This document shows, in pieces, positions 46,042 to 58,874 of a DNA stretch of 64,000 bases (within the stretch, counting starts at the first letter, position 1; each line of letters begins with the position of its first letter). The stretch spans positions 310,001 through 374,000 of the forward strand of contig JAACJK010000163.1 of NCBI GenBank assembly GCA_013368325.1. The letters run 5' to 3'. Under the pieces are notes generated by a model. The model ran no database searches and was not told where the DNA came from. It saw only the letters and a program-made list of their open reading frames with translations. Position numbers and translations under genes: made by a program. The DNA is from Ephemerocybe angulata. Lineage: Eukaryota > Basidiomycota > Agaricomycetes > Agaricales > Psathyrellaceae.

Positions 46042-46217
46042 GGTGGTTGATGGGAAACCAACGCAAGCGGACCCAATCCCAAAAAAGCAACATCATAATT
46101 CGGCGCCAAAATGGGACCAATGCAGGCGTCTATTGCTGTCCACCTTGATAAACTTGTTTGTATAAGTACATTTCCTTTCTACAACCGCTATATTCTCTAC
46201 ACATATACTCATTATCC

Positions 46218-48764
46218 TTATGCACCAGCCTTCAATTGCGCATCGTACAGCTTCTTTTGCCTATCCCATGCCTTCTTGAGAGTCTTTCGTTTGGACTTCG
46301 TTACCTCTTCACCCTGCGCATCGACAGTAGGAAGACCATCCTCGTCCCATTGTGAGTACTCATCGGTCTTGAACATATCTTCAGGTTTGACTCGCGCTTT
46401 CTCCGCCTTCTCCTTCTCTAGACGTTCAGCTTCCAACCTGGCAGCCTCCTTCTTCTGCTCCTTTTCTAACTGAGCCTGGATCTTGGCTTCGCGGGCAGCG
46501 AGAAACTCAGTTGGGTCGCCAAACTTGATGAGCGCGGGTTCTCCGATGGAGCTGTCACGATCTTCGAGGTTCACACCAAGCTGAAGGAGTTGGTTGTCCC
46601 GCACATGGTCAGATAGCTTCAGGAGTTCCTGGCAAACGGGCTGGCTCTTGTTCGTGATCGCGAGGTGCTTCACCTGGTCCCGGAATTGAGACAGGGCCTG
46701 TACGTAGGGGAATGCAATGGTTTGCGAGTCCTGTGCAGTTCCTGAAGCAGACCCTGCCTCAGCCCATCCAATCGGATCGCTACCGCTAGATGCGCCGAAG
46801 CCAAAGATCTGGAGCATCTTCGTGATCCACCTCGCAACCTCCTTCACACTGTTGATCGAGAAGTATGCATCAGGGTTATTGGCCGACTTCTGGTTGCTCT
46901 TGATGTAGGTGTTTGCCTTGCTGACGAGGTCAAGGATCACTGACAAGGCCAAGCTGGTGTTGAACGAGTCGGAGAGAGCTTCGTGGACATCTTTTTGGGC
47001 GGTCTCCAAGCTATCAAGAAAAATCAACATAACGCTTCTGAAAGGACTGCCTGGGACTCACTCTTGATAAAGCTGTTTTTCCTGGGACCGGAAAAGGTGT
47101 TTCGGCCGTGGTCCCTCGGTGCTTTCTGACTCGAGTACAAGGGCGCCAACGCTGGAGAAGAAGTTGGATAATGTCTTCTCCCAAAGGTCAACTTCGGCTC
47201 TGAAGTTTTGAGAGATTTCCAAACCCCCTTTCCACCCTCCCATCATGAACAGAATCCTCAACTTCCTCGCTGTCCAGTCACCGCTGTCGAGCGCCTCGCG
47301 AATGGTAATAAAGTTCTTCAAGGACTTTGACATCTTCGCACCAGCTATCGAAAGGTGGCCCATATGGATAAAGTAATTCACCCATTGGACTGGGGTCTTG
47401 GATTCCTTTGGATTTTTGTGCCAGTAAGCTTCGGCTTGTGCGAGTTCGTTGTCATGATGGGGGAAGGCGAGATCGATTCCTCCGGAATGTATATCGAACT
47501 GAGAACCAAGTACCTCACTCGCCATGGCAGAGCACTCGATATGCCACCCAGGTCGGCCTACAAAATGGAACTTAGCTGATCAGTTTCTCTGTGTGAATCG
47601 AGTTGGTAATACCTGAGCCCCAGGGACTTTCCCAGCCAGGTTCACCGACTCGACTCTTCTTCCACAGGGCGAAGTCACGGCCACTTCGTTTTTGAGCCTT
47701 TTCGTTCTGGATTTCTAGTTCGGCAGATGATACCTCTCCTGCAGGAGGGGGCGGAGGGGCGGTGACCTCCTCTTCCTGCTTAGCTTCACCCTTGCGGTTC
47801 CCAGGCTCCAGCTTGGCGTAGAAATGGCCCGCCTTTTCGAAGGCGTTAACGTCGAAGTACACAGTTCCTCCAGGGATCGCGTACGCGAACCCATTGTCAA
47901 TTATTTGCTGGACGAACGCAATGTTTTCGGGGATAAATTCGCTGACTCGAGTAGTGATAGTTGGAGGAAGGCAGTTCAGTGTCCGAAGATCTTCGTTGAA
48001 TTGATGTTCCCAGTACGCTGCATAGTCGGCGAAGATAGCGTGCTCGTCCGGTGGAATCTCGCTCTTTTTGACATTGCCAAGGTATGCAGAAAGGATGCTC
48101 TCAACAGCAGCGTAGAAGTGGGTAGGTTCGGGGATTGGGGTGAGGAGGGCGTTGACGGCGCTGTTCAAAGCCAGTATCCGGACTTTGAAGATCGTTTGGT
48201 CCTCGTCAAGGATGGGGCTCTCTAGGAGTTCCTTTTGGGTGGTGAACCATTGAGGAAAGGTGTCGATTGTGGTGTCTGCAGGGAACCCTTTCGTATCGCG
48301 AGCGAATTGTGCGAATGCGAGCTTGATGTCCTCAACCACCTCTGCGTCGATTTTCGGATGATCTTCTTTGTATTTGGCCAGGAAGTGACGTTCTCGTGCT
48401 CGTTTGATAATCTAATCAGGACCCGAGGCTTAAGTTATAGATGCTCGGGCCATAGCGCGAAGATCAAACGAACCTTGTCGTCGACATCGGTAACGTTTTG
48501 CACGAAGACAACCTCGTAACCAAAGTAGTCTCTCATAATTCTCCGCAAGACGTCGGTGGTGAGGTAGTTGCGGGCATGGCCAAGATGACCAGCATCGTAT
48601 ACTGTTGGGCCACAGCAGTACCAGGAGACTTTGCGACCTGTTGGGTCAACAGGAACGAATGGGGTCTTTGTTTTTGTCAGAGAGTTATTCAGAAGCAATG
48701 GCGATGACGAGGACGAAGCCCTTGGGGGGCTCCAGGCAGGAGGTTCCCTGTTCTCGAGGGCCAT
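46218..48764 (-). CDS. CRS1: Cysteinyl-tRNA synthetase
   Basis: Charges tRNA-Cys; class Ia synthetase. Four exons (48764-48474, 48411-47613, 47557-47062, 47010-46218) give 792 aa, as in other fungal cytosolic enzymes. Zinc ligand and HIGH-type motif are [20 protein letters not shown]; the acceptor part [16 protein letters not shown] follows. [38 protein letters not shown] and the KMSKS loop ([11 protein letters not shown]) are intact. The C-terminus is a charged Lys/Glu helix ([20 protein letters not shown]), typical of eukaryotic forms. An upstream ORF reaching 48928 has no good presequence; a second leader exon for mitochondrial targeting is possible but unsupported. Confidence 0.96.
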
Positions 48765-49636
48765 TGGGTATGTCGATAGTCAAGGGAGAGGGCTCTTGAT
48801 CTAAATGACTCGCCAGAAAACAGAGCCATATCGGACATACTTATGCTGATGTCATCAAGATCCATTTTCAATTTGCTCTTTCGACGCATCTCATTCTCGC
48901 CCGACCAAGTAGCTATCCATCCCAACAATATATGCGTATCTCTTTATGTAGCGCTCTCGTTCTATCGCAACCCTGCCTATCTTATCGGCCTCGAACCTTT
49001 CGGGGTTGGTCTAGTGGGATAGGACGCCGGGCACCAGGTAAATCTCTGCAGATTGAGGGCGCGTTGACCGTCAGGTACGTCTCGAGGGCACCACGGCTGT
49101 ACTTGCTATGTATGTAGGAGAGGCCAGGTCGCAAGGCTTTATCACGTTTGATGTTAAAATTCAGCCATATGCGTTCTAAATCGGCACGCATGGTGCACTA
49201 TCAATGTCAACTATGTATGCGAGAAGCATATGCAACACCACCCCAATAGGCTCCTCAAATTGAAGTCCACCAGGTGGGCCTCTCGGAACGTATCTTGGAG
49301 CGTCCTTGGCGGTGACAAACACGGATACGTATAGCTGACCATGCTGCGACCTATTTGTTTTCTCTTCATCTCGAGATTCAGCTGGGGCTTATCGCATAAT
49401 CAAATGGAGAGACTTTGCCCACACGACCTCACACGACCAGCTGCCCATTCCGTCGCAAGAATGACCCATGTGGGCACCCAGATCCCTTATGGAAAATTAG
49501 CAGACGAAGTCTCTATATATACGCATTGACTGGCTTCTATTACCCGCGAGAAGTTTGATCTTCTCTACCCCCCTCCTCGAGCGAGCCTCTGGCTTCACCC
49601 TCCGTCGTCGAGTCCAGCTTCCCCTAGCTCGCCGTG
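48765..49636. other. Divergent promoter region, CRS1 / CNT
   Basis: About 870 bp between head-to-head starts. A tRNA-like A-box (near 49005) is present without a matching B-box. A TATATATA tract is at 49514-49521, 115 bp before the CNT start codon. Otherwise nothing recognisable. Confidence 0.45.
49514..49521 (+). promoter_or_regulatory. TATA-like element upstream of CNT gene
   Basis: TATATATA in a region otherwise near 50 percent GC, 115 bp upstream of the CNT ATG; a plausible core promoter of a regulated nutrient transporter. Confidence 0.45.
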
Positions 49637-52003
<2,367 letters not shown>

Positions 52004-52317
52004 CTTCATTTTTGGTTGTCCTGGTAGGTTATGTACGAGTACGAGTATCACACGAGTGTAATGAATATACCGGGGATATCACCTCTAGATTTTTCCCTCA
52101 CACCTTGGAACCAATCTGGCAAGGGCAATATGTTGCACAGCACGAAGGCATATTGGAATACAACGCTGGAACAGTGCCACAATAATGGGTTGACGGTGTA
52201 TCACGCAAGATAGATGGAGTCGATCATGGATATAATGCGCCCCGAGTTCAATGCCGTGCACTGCAGGGACGGGGAGCTTGAGAGGAGGCTGGAGTACTTA
52301 ACGGTAGACATGCGAAA
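52004..52317. other. Intergenic, convergent 3' regions
   Basis: 3' flanks of the CNT and WD40 genes; no gene or repeat seen. Confidence 0.4.
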
Positions 52318-53755
52318 TCATTGGACTTTCAAAGCCTTAATTTTCTTCCCGGTCGCAATCACGAGCCATTCACTCAATGGCTTCATGTTGAGGTCGTTTA
52401 TCAGTGGCGACCATGCGAGGTTGTTCACTTGCCCGCTGGCCGTATATGCCATGTAAGGATCTGTGACGATCTTCTTCTTGGCGTCCGGGCGAGGTGAATT
52501 TAGACGAGCGGTAGCACTGCGTGGCGACGCGGGTCCTTGGGCGTAGCTGGCTAGATCCCATAGCAAGACTTGGCAGTCATCAGCTGTGGAGAGGAAGGGA
52601 GACGGTTAGTTCACACAGAGCAACAATCGTCGGAAGCACACTAACCGGCAGTGGCTAAGAAAGGCTGATCTCCTGAGCCCCACCCTAGAGCATTGATAGC
52701 AGCGTGGTGACCTCTCAGCTCCATGACAGGCTGACCCGGACTTCGCATGTCAAGGATCTGAACCTCATTCCCATCCATATGGAACGTCGACATGTAATTT
52801 GAATCTGAAGGGTTGAATGCGATTCGGAGGAGTGGGGATGTAGGTGGGCGGGCGGAGGTAGATGGTGATGCCGAGGGAGGGGGAGGGTTCTTCGGTGCAG
52901 GTGTTTCGTAGAGGATTGTAGAGTGCTCGAGACTCCTCAGATCGAAGGCGCGTAAGCTGCCGTCGGCGCCGACAGATACGAAGATATCCGTCGATCCTGG
53001 AAGCCAGGCGACATCGTAGACCTCTCTGTCGTGGGCAATGAGCTGGGTCACAGCTGTTTGGGTATTGATGTCCCAGACGGTACATGTAGTATCGATGGAG
53101 GAAGTGACGATGAGGTTCGGTGATACTGCGTTCCAGGAAAAGTTGGTCAAGGGTGCGCCTGCTGTGGGGTTTTGTACTTTAGATTGCTTGGGCTGTCGCT
53201 CAGGATACCAATGCTGATACAATATGAAGCTTGAAACTCACTCCAGATAACGCGACCTTCATAGTCAAGCTATGGCCACCAGGATTCTGCGATTGGCGCC
53301 CCGTGTAGGGTGATGTTGCTGCAGGTCCCTCGCTCGCATATTCCCATATCCGAAGAGCATCTCCCGTAGTTGCAAGGTACTCTACGGCTGGGGACCTCTG
53401 CGACCATCCATAAGTAATCGCACTCTCTGGCTGCCATTGTAAACTCGTCGCTGGGTATCCGTGGTTGGCTTCGCAGAGAGTTACGAAATCGGCGTATTCG
53501 CTGTAATCGTCTTCAACCAAAACGCGTTCATCTTGAAGCCCAATAATAGCGATCTGGTTCTGGTAATTCTCAAGGAATGAAGCAACGCCTATTCTGTATG
53601 CTGAGCGGGCACGATGTGCTTGACCAGGGGCTGGTGTTTTGCACCAATCGAGACACTGAACTGGCCCTGGAGATGATGGATGAGTTCGTATCTGTTACAA
53701 GGATCCTGAGTTACTAACAGGGTGCATCGTAGTGTAGGAGGGTAGTTTCTGTCAT
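52318..53755 (-). CDS. DCAF7/WDR68-like WD40 protein
   Basis: WD40 scaffold related to human DCAF7, which binds DYRK/HIPK kinases and CUL4-DDB1. Four exons (53755-53719, 53666-53242, 53192-52646, 52583-52318) give 424 aa. The start is MTETTLLHYDAPWPVQCLDW, matching the YEAPW...W start of the family. Next come AYRIGVASFLENYQNQIAIIGL, CEANHGYPATSLQWQP and APLTNFSWNAVSPNLIVTSSIDTTCTVWD, then LIAHDREVYDVAW, VSVGADGSLRAFDLR and GHHAAINALGW. The N-terminal splice was needed to reach APW; the alternative, a 27-nt intron, is implausible. A Pro/Ser-rich insert around residue 265 is lineage-specific. Confidence 0.92.
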
Positions 53756-54637
53756 TGTACGCTGAGGTAGAGATACCCGAATCCCTGTGATCGGGTGGAA
53801 GCAGAGGTTAGGGCTCGGCTGGGAGCGCTCACGCGCCGCTTTATTACGTCAGCGTCTAAATGTACCATGATCACGCATCATATTTGCAGTTCAGTCGGCC
53901 ACCGGAGAAACAGACAAATTCCTACATAGTAGTACAACGGTCTGCAACGGACAAATCGCTCGCGGGACCAGTTCCGACATGCATGGACGAACCGTAACGG
54001 TGTCGGATTCCGAAAGGAAAACTGTCGAGCACCATCTGGAAACCAGTGTTCATTCCGAAAGAAGGGTACGTTTCATACTTCCAGAACAGTAAGATATGTA
54101 GGCGACTAGACCCTCCACGGGTGAGATTATAGATACTCTCAGTCGAAAAAGTAACTGTCCCAGGATAGCCACGCTCCTTCTCACTTAAATAACTTCTATG
54201 AGAATGAGATGTTCGTATTGTGCAGATGCGGTGAACGTCACAACAATATAATACAAATGAAGCAAAGCAAATGGGAGAGCAAGAACGAAGAGAGTGAGAG
54301 CGGAAGAAAGGCAGTCTGGACTTCAGTGAACGCGGTTGTTACGTGTATGGCGACGACAACTGGTGGGAATAGAGGCTGCGTCGGGGCGGATCGGTTGGAA
54401 GCTGGAATATCGAAGTGAGGAATCGTCGTCCGTCGCCATAGAGGTCTGCAAATCTGGGGGTGTCGCAAGGCAAGCGTTGGGCTTTTAATTCGGTGGGAGT
54501 GTGTCGCCAGAGTATGAGATTCTGCTAGTTAGCGATAATGGAATAATGATAAGGAAAAGGCGAGCGTCGAGTAACTGGTCGTCAAGTAGCCAGAACACCG
54601 ACCATGTCGATGTGTTGCATCAGGAGTGGGCCACAGA
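53756..54637. other. Long intergenic region
   Basis: About 880 bp between the start of the WD40 gene and the stop of the next minus-strand gene. Small ORFs are low-complexity and unconvincing. I see no repeat, tRNA or snoRNA signature. Confidence 0.45.
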
Positions 54638-55294
54638 TCAGTCGCAGTCTACCATTGATATAGCGCCGCATTGTTCGCAGTGACTCCACATCGTTCTCTG
54701 GCCGTTGACTCCAGAGGCGCAGGCCATGCGAAGCTTGGGAATTTGAGTGCAGTTCGTCCTGGTTAAGAAAATCAGTTTTCTCCTATCTCGAGACTGAGGT
54801 AATGCTACACACCCGTGGTGGACAAAATTAGACGAGACAGGCTGAATCAAGCCGACCTGAGGGCTCGGCGGCTGATTATTGGAATAATGTGAGAATGCAT
54901 GCGAGTTGGGGTCTACCATCCCACTCTCGTTAAAGAAAGGGAGAGGGTAAAGGTCGAAGGTTGGGTAGGGTGCTGTGGAAAGAATAAGCGCCTAAGCGGC
55001 AGTACGACCCCGAGCATATACTCACGGGAGTTGGTGAGCGGTGAGTCGGACGCGCTGGACGACGCGCTGCTCGCGTTGGACGGGAGGCGCAAATGGAATT
55101 GCGTATGGGCTAGCGGCTCAGCGTCGGACATGGCGACATCCTCGTCTTCCGTATAGTTTGGGAAGGGGACGAGTTTTAGTTGTTTCTGGTTCTGGCGCCG
55201 GCGTTCAGATGGGAGTGCGGTCAGAATGGACGGCTCGACTGACCATGGGCGCGGAGTCGTCGGTGTCAACGTCAAGTTTTCTCTTCAAAGCCAT
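54638..55294 (-). CDS. Small conserved protein with Cys motif, unknown function
   Basis: Four exons from ATG 55294 give about 170 aa. The first exon (MALKRKLDVDTDDSAPM) has a nuclear-type basic patch. NQKQLKLVPFPNYTEDEDVAMSD and a Ser-rich linker follow; then a Tyr/Phe-rich stretch (PYPTFDLYPLPFFNESG). The C-terminus, TNCTQIPKLRMACASGVNGQRTMWSHCEQCGAISMVDCD, has four or five Cys whose final CEQCG resembles half of a zinc ribbon. The end appears to be the conserved core. I do not know the family. Consistent phases over three introns support it being real. Confidence 0.75.
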
Positions 55295-55720
55295 GGTGGG
55301 AAATGGAGGGAGAATATTGATTTTGTCAAGAGGTGGAAGTGGTGGGTAGAGCAAGGAGGATGGGAAGGGAATTGCGTCGAAGCATATTATACATTCTCTG
55401 TTGGCTCTTATTTGGTCCGTGCCGAGTGGGATCAGGAACACCCCACTTCCCTTTTGGGTAATGGGAAACGTCCATAACGGTGCTGCCGCTGGCATCCGAT
55501 TGGCCAGGGCTATGAATGCACATATTGTTTCAATATCCAGGCAAGAATGTCTGTCACGGTGTGACAAGGGGGTTTCTCCCAATGCGGTCATCAGATGCCC
55601 ACTTGGGTAAGCGATGCCGTTCCGCGGAAATAGACCGGCGCGCTCTCATCACGTGCGCACTGCGCGAGACGCATACGGAAGTAACGAAACTGGACACGTC
55701 TGCTTTTGACAACCACGACG
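55295..55720. promoter_or_regulatory. Bidirectional promoter region
   Basis: About 425 bp between divergent start codons of the Cys-motif gene and the APQ12-like gene. No TATA box or clear element was recognised. Confidence 0.4.
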
Positions 55721-56404
55721 ATGGATCGCCTCGACGCCTTTCTGGACCCAGCTCTCAACTATCTCCAGGACAAACTGCCCCCACCGCTCTATTCCTTACT
55801 CGTGACCGCCTTGTCCCACATTATGGGCCTTTCGACCACCTCCCTCCGCCTGCTCGGATCCCTCCTCTCAAAACGTCCACAGGATTGGAACATGGAGAAC
55901 ATTCTTCCACCCATTATCACACTCATCGCCGCATATCTGGCTCTTATGAGTTTCTATCGCACTGCGACCTGGATGGTCAAGCTCATTGTCTTTTTCATCA
56001 AATGGGGTTCCCTCATCGGCATGCTCTCCGTCGGAGCAGGGTGGTTGGCAGCACTGAACGGCGATGGGAACAACAACCTGGGTGACGTCGTCGCAAGCTG
56101 GATGAACGGCCGCTCCGGCACTAAATCCAGACCACGGTATAATTCTCGGACGGCAGGTTTGACAAACAACCATCGAACACGAGGTCGTAAATCGGAGAGG
56201 AAGGCGTCTCATGATTGGCAATGTCAAGAGGGCTCCCAGGGCAAGTCCAGTGAAGCCCAGAACATCATGCAGAATATCGTCGACACAGCGAATCAGGTCC
56301 TGGACGGGAACGGTTGGTGGAATATGGCGAAGATCATGTCAGGCGCACAACAGCCTGCAGAGGCGAAGGAGAAGAACGCCAAGGGGAGGACAAGGTTGAG
56401 ATGA
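55721..56404 (+). CDS. APQ12-like nuclear-envelope/ER membrane protein
   Basis: Single exon, 227 aa, unusual here for lacking introns. The N-terminus (MDRLDAFLDPALNYLQDKLPPPLYSLLVTALSHIMGL) is amphipathic/hydrophobic. Then come ILPPIITLIAAYLALMSFYRTATW and MVKLIVFFIKWGSLIGMLSVGAGWLAALN, two closely spaced membrane helices in the arrangement of Apq12 proteins, which act in nuclear-pore and lipid homeostasis at the nuclear envelope. The C-terminal half is polar, Gly/Asn/Arg-rich and ends in a helical QNIMQNIVDTANQVL segment and basic tail. Met 55721 is used because the frame upstream has no ATG. The Apq12 call rests on topology and the PP-LLxLxAxYLxL pattern, so it is moderate. Confidence 0.7.
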   Translation: MDRLDAFLDPALNYLQDKLPPPLYSLLVTALSHIMGLSTTSLRLLGSLLSKRPQDWNMENILPPIITLIAAYLALMSFYRTATWMVKLIVFFIKWGSLIGMLSVGAGWLAALNGDGNNNLGDVVASWMNGRSGTKSRPRYNSRTAGLTNNHRTRGRKSERKASHDWQCQEGSQGKSSEAQNIMQNIVDTANQVLDGNGWWNMAKIMSGAQQPAEAKEKNAKGRTRLR

Positions 56405-56511
56405 TAATGGGGCTCTTATTTATATTTCCGTCGTCGTTTCTGTAATTCGTTCTTGTCAAGTCGGTGCAACAGTAAATTATTTGGGTGCCAGTATCCCGTA
56501 AGTAGATGGTA

Positions 56512-57092
56512 TCAAACTGTCTTCACAGCGTCGGGCTTGGTGTTGTACCGATGGCTGTGGTGGAAGGGGTAAGTATGAAGGGCGCTTGTTACCCAACGGG
56601 TTGAGACGTACTTGGCAATCCTTCCCAGTTGGGTCAATCCTGACAATCCAACACAGAAGTTAACCTGAGGCAATGGTTATGTCAGTGAACCAAGCCGCAT
56701 CAGGTTCATGCAGAGAGCATGCATACCGCAGCCAGACTGTAGTTGATGGGAGTGATAACCAATGAGTAGCGGACCCAGATGAAGCCCGTTGCGGTAAGGG
56801 CTATTGAGCACACGAGCCACCTGGTCAGCAGTGAAGTTGCAGAGTTCCACAAGACATGAACACACCAATGTTCTGGGAAAGACTGAGCTTGTCAGCCGGG
56901 CGAGTCATGTCCTTGATTCCAGCGGCGACCAAGCACCACTTCATCATAGGAGCCCAAAAGAACACGGTCTTGGGACCTATAGAAGCTTAAGCATCGGGGA
57001 TCCTTGTGTGCGGAAGGCATTGGGCTACCTGCTGGGTGGTTCATGAAGGCCTGGAACTTGGAAGCTCCCGCTGATGCCGCTGCTCCTGACAT
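56512..57092 (-). CDS. MPC2: Mitochondrial pyruvate carrier, MPC2-type subunit
   Basis: Inner-membrane subunit that imports pyruvate as a heterodimer with MPC1. Five exons (57092-57029, 56976-56866, 56800-56727, 56664-56612, 56554-56512) give 114 aa. Motifs are SKFQAFMNHPAGPKTVFFWAPMMKWCLVAAGIKDM, then RPADKLSLSQNIALTATGFIWVRYSLVITPINYSLAAVN, which is the family core with HPAGPKTVFFWAP and SxxQxxALxxTGxIWxRYS. The last two short exons read FCVGLSGLTQLGRIANHRYN. Length matches MPC2. The hAT-like element sits 185 bp upstream of the start codon. Confidence 0.95.
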
Positions 57093-57268
57093 TTTGACCG
57101 ACGAGGGGTGTAGAGGAAGTGTAAAAGGGAGTGTGGTCGGGAGGAACTAGCAGGGAAGGAGTCAAATTCCCGGGGTCGAAGTCACAAGTGGGTCCATGCA
57201 ATGTCGTCACGAAGTCATGTGGTGCCGCCAGCGTGACAGTGTGAGCAAACAGGACCAAACGCGTACCT

Positions 57269-57276
57269 CGCAACTT
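57269..57276. repeat. Left 8-bp target-site duplication
   Basis: CGCAACTT flanking the left terminus of the hAT-like element; identical to 57992-57999. Confidence 0.85.
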
Positions 57277-57991
57277 TAGGGTTGCGTATATAACCGCCGG
57301 TTATTTACAAAGTGTAAGTTACCTAGGTAAATTACAGTAATTTACCGGTTTTATGCCCAACCATTCTGTAGGGGGTGTAAATAACCCGGTCATGTGAATC
57401 GGTGTATCGAGGAGAACGGGGAGATTCTCTGGCAGGTTCTCCCTGTGTTGTCCAATTTGGGCCCAAATCATCCCCAAACACGGTTCCCGCATGGCGAGAA
57501 GCGCGCCGATTTCTCTGCCCAAACAGCTGATGATTCCTGTGTCCGCATAAGTGTAAGTCATTCCTTTGAATATTGGAGTCCTCGGTGTACCAGGCTGCAG
57601 GCGTGTGTGTGCATCGCACATTTTATATATCCTACGATCTATCCTTGGTATTGAAAATCCCCTGCCCTCACAGTCTGGTATTGCGGTGTCGTACACTTGG
57701 TTGAAGTTGGAGGGGTATGACAATACCACAGGCAGTGGACCATTGACAAACTGATATTTTAAACATCTCTACACATATAATGCAACACAATATGTGCTAT
57801 CCGGCGGTCCTATCGCTCTGCAGCTCAGACGTTCGAGCTCAAGCGCCGAGACGCGCCAAGGCGATTTTAGCACGTGAGGAAGGTAATTTGCAGTAATTTA
57901 CACCCCAAAATGGGTTTTATGCCGGGCCTAAAAATTTGGGCCGGTAATTTACCAGTTATATGCCCTGGTCGGAGTTTTATACGCAACCCTA
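57277..57991. mobile_element. Non-autonomous hAT-like DNA transposon (MITE-like), 715 bp
   Basis: Terminal inverted repeats: the left end TAGGGTTGCGTATA (57277-57290) recurs exactly as the reverse complement of the right end (57978-57991), and 17 of the first 18 bases match. Immediately outside both ends is the same 8-bp word CGCAACTT (57269-57276 and 57992-57999), a target-site duplication of hAT length. Subterminal GTAATTTAC or GTAAATTAC words occur at least four times, clustered near both ends. The interior has only a 136-codon minus ORF (57729-57319) without transposase resemblance, so movement would depend on a helper elsewhere. Confidence 0.88.
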
Positions 57992-57999
57992 CGCAACTT
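57992..57999. repeat. Right 8-bp target-site duplication
   Basis: CGCAACTT flanking the right terminus of the hAT-like element; identical to 57269-57276. Confidence 0.85.
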
Positions 58000-58874
58000 C
58001 CAGGTTTGTTCAAACCAGAAACCATTGAACACTGGTTGCTCGCCCCTCATCTCTGCCTTACTCCATCGTGTACTCTCAGGGGAGTCTCAAAGCCCTTTCT
58101 ACCTACTTTTTCTCTTCAAGCAGGCACTAGTCCTTACGAGAGAACGATACGGAGACGAGGAAAGGTTTTTGCGTGGCGGCCGGCTTCCGTGCACTGGACA
58201 CCATTCCTAATTTCTGGTACCCCCACTCGTTGCAAGACGTCACCTGGTAGCCCTGATTGGAGTCATCCGTTCCGCCATTCGTGATTCATGACAATCAGGG
58301 CATTTCATGCCTGTTGCAGTCCTCGTCTGTCTTCGTCTGGAGACATTAATATGGGTGGTGCATGGCAGAAGCGATGGGCCAGATCCCGGCCCTCTGACCT
58401 TGGGGATACAAAGGTTAAGAAGTGCTGCTAATTCCGCTCTACCCTCCTTTTTTGCACAATCTAGTGCAAGTATTTTGGGGTTGGTCTGCTTTCAGCCTGC
58501 CAGGTCCGAAAGGATGGTGCACGACCCGCTCTTTCTTGACCAGAACTACTCTGGGACCAGTGGCGTAGCTCCGCGTATATAGCGGCATGTCTTCTTTATC
58601 GATATGAAGTCGATATGAAGCAAAGACTTCCTTTGCAGTTCCTTTGCAGGCTATCCACAACAAAGGTCCTGCCGCGCTTATACGATCAGGATTCTTCAGC
58701 TCGCGGAATCGATAGCCGAAGGCGTAATCACCTACCGGTCAGCTGGAGCCTGGAGACATCTGAGTCTCCAAGGTATTGGATCGCCGAGGCCACTTATAAA
58801 GACCCGCTGAGGCTTGAGCTGTGTTATCGTTCCCATTAACATCCTTCTCCTCGACCACTACACCACTCTACAAC
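58000..58874. other. Long intergenic region with tandem duplications and TATA box
   Basis: No gene is supported between the mobile element and the CBM5/12 gene. Two 11-bp units are each duplicated in tandem (58599-58620 and 58628-58649). A TATAAA lies near the end. Short ORFs are unconvincing. Confidence 0.5.
58795..58800 (+). promoter_or_regulatory. TATA box of the CBM5/12-DM9 gene
   Basis: TATAAA 75 bp before the ATG at 58875, in GC-richer surroundings, followed by a pyrimidine-rich leader. It suggests a short 5' UTR and inducible expression. Confidence 0.6.

Noticed and set aside
49000..49080. tRNA-like sequence (TGGTCTAGTGG A-box) on the plus strand, and GGTTCGAGGCC on the minus strand
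   Set aside because: The A-box is not followed by a B-box at a usable distance and no cloverleaf can be drawn; the minus-strand B-box-like word has no matching T-stem or acceptor stem.
53719..53755. 27-nt intron (ending GTAACAG) in the WDR68-like gene
   Set aside because: A 52-bp intron ending at CTCCAG restores the conserved APW motif and is of normal size.
57319..57729. 136-codon ORF inside the mobile element as a possible transposase
   Set aside because: It has none of the hAT transposase features (BED finger, RNase H-like acidic residues, C-terminal dimerisation block).
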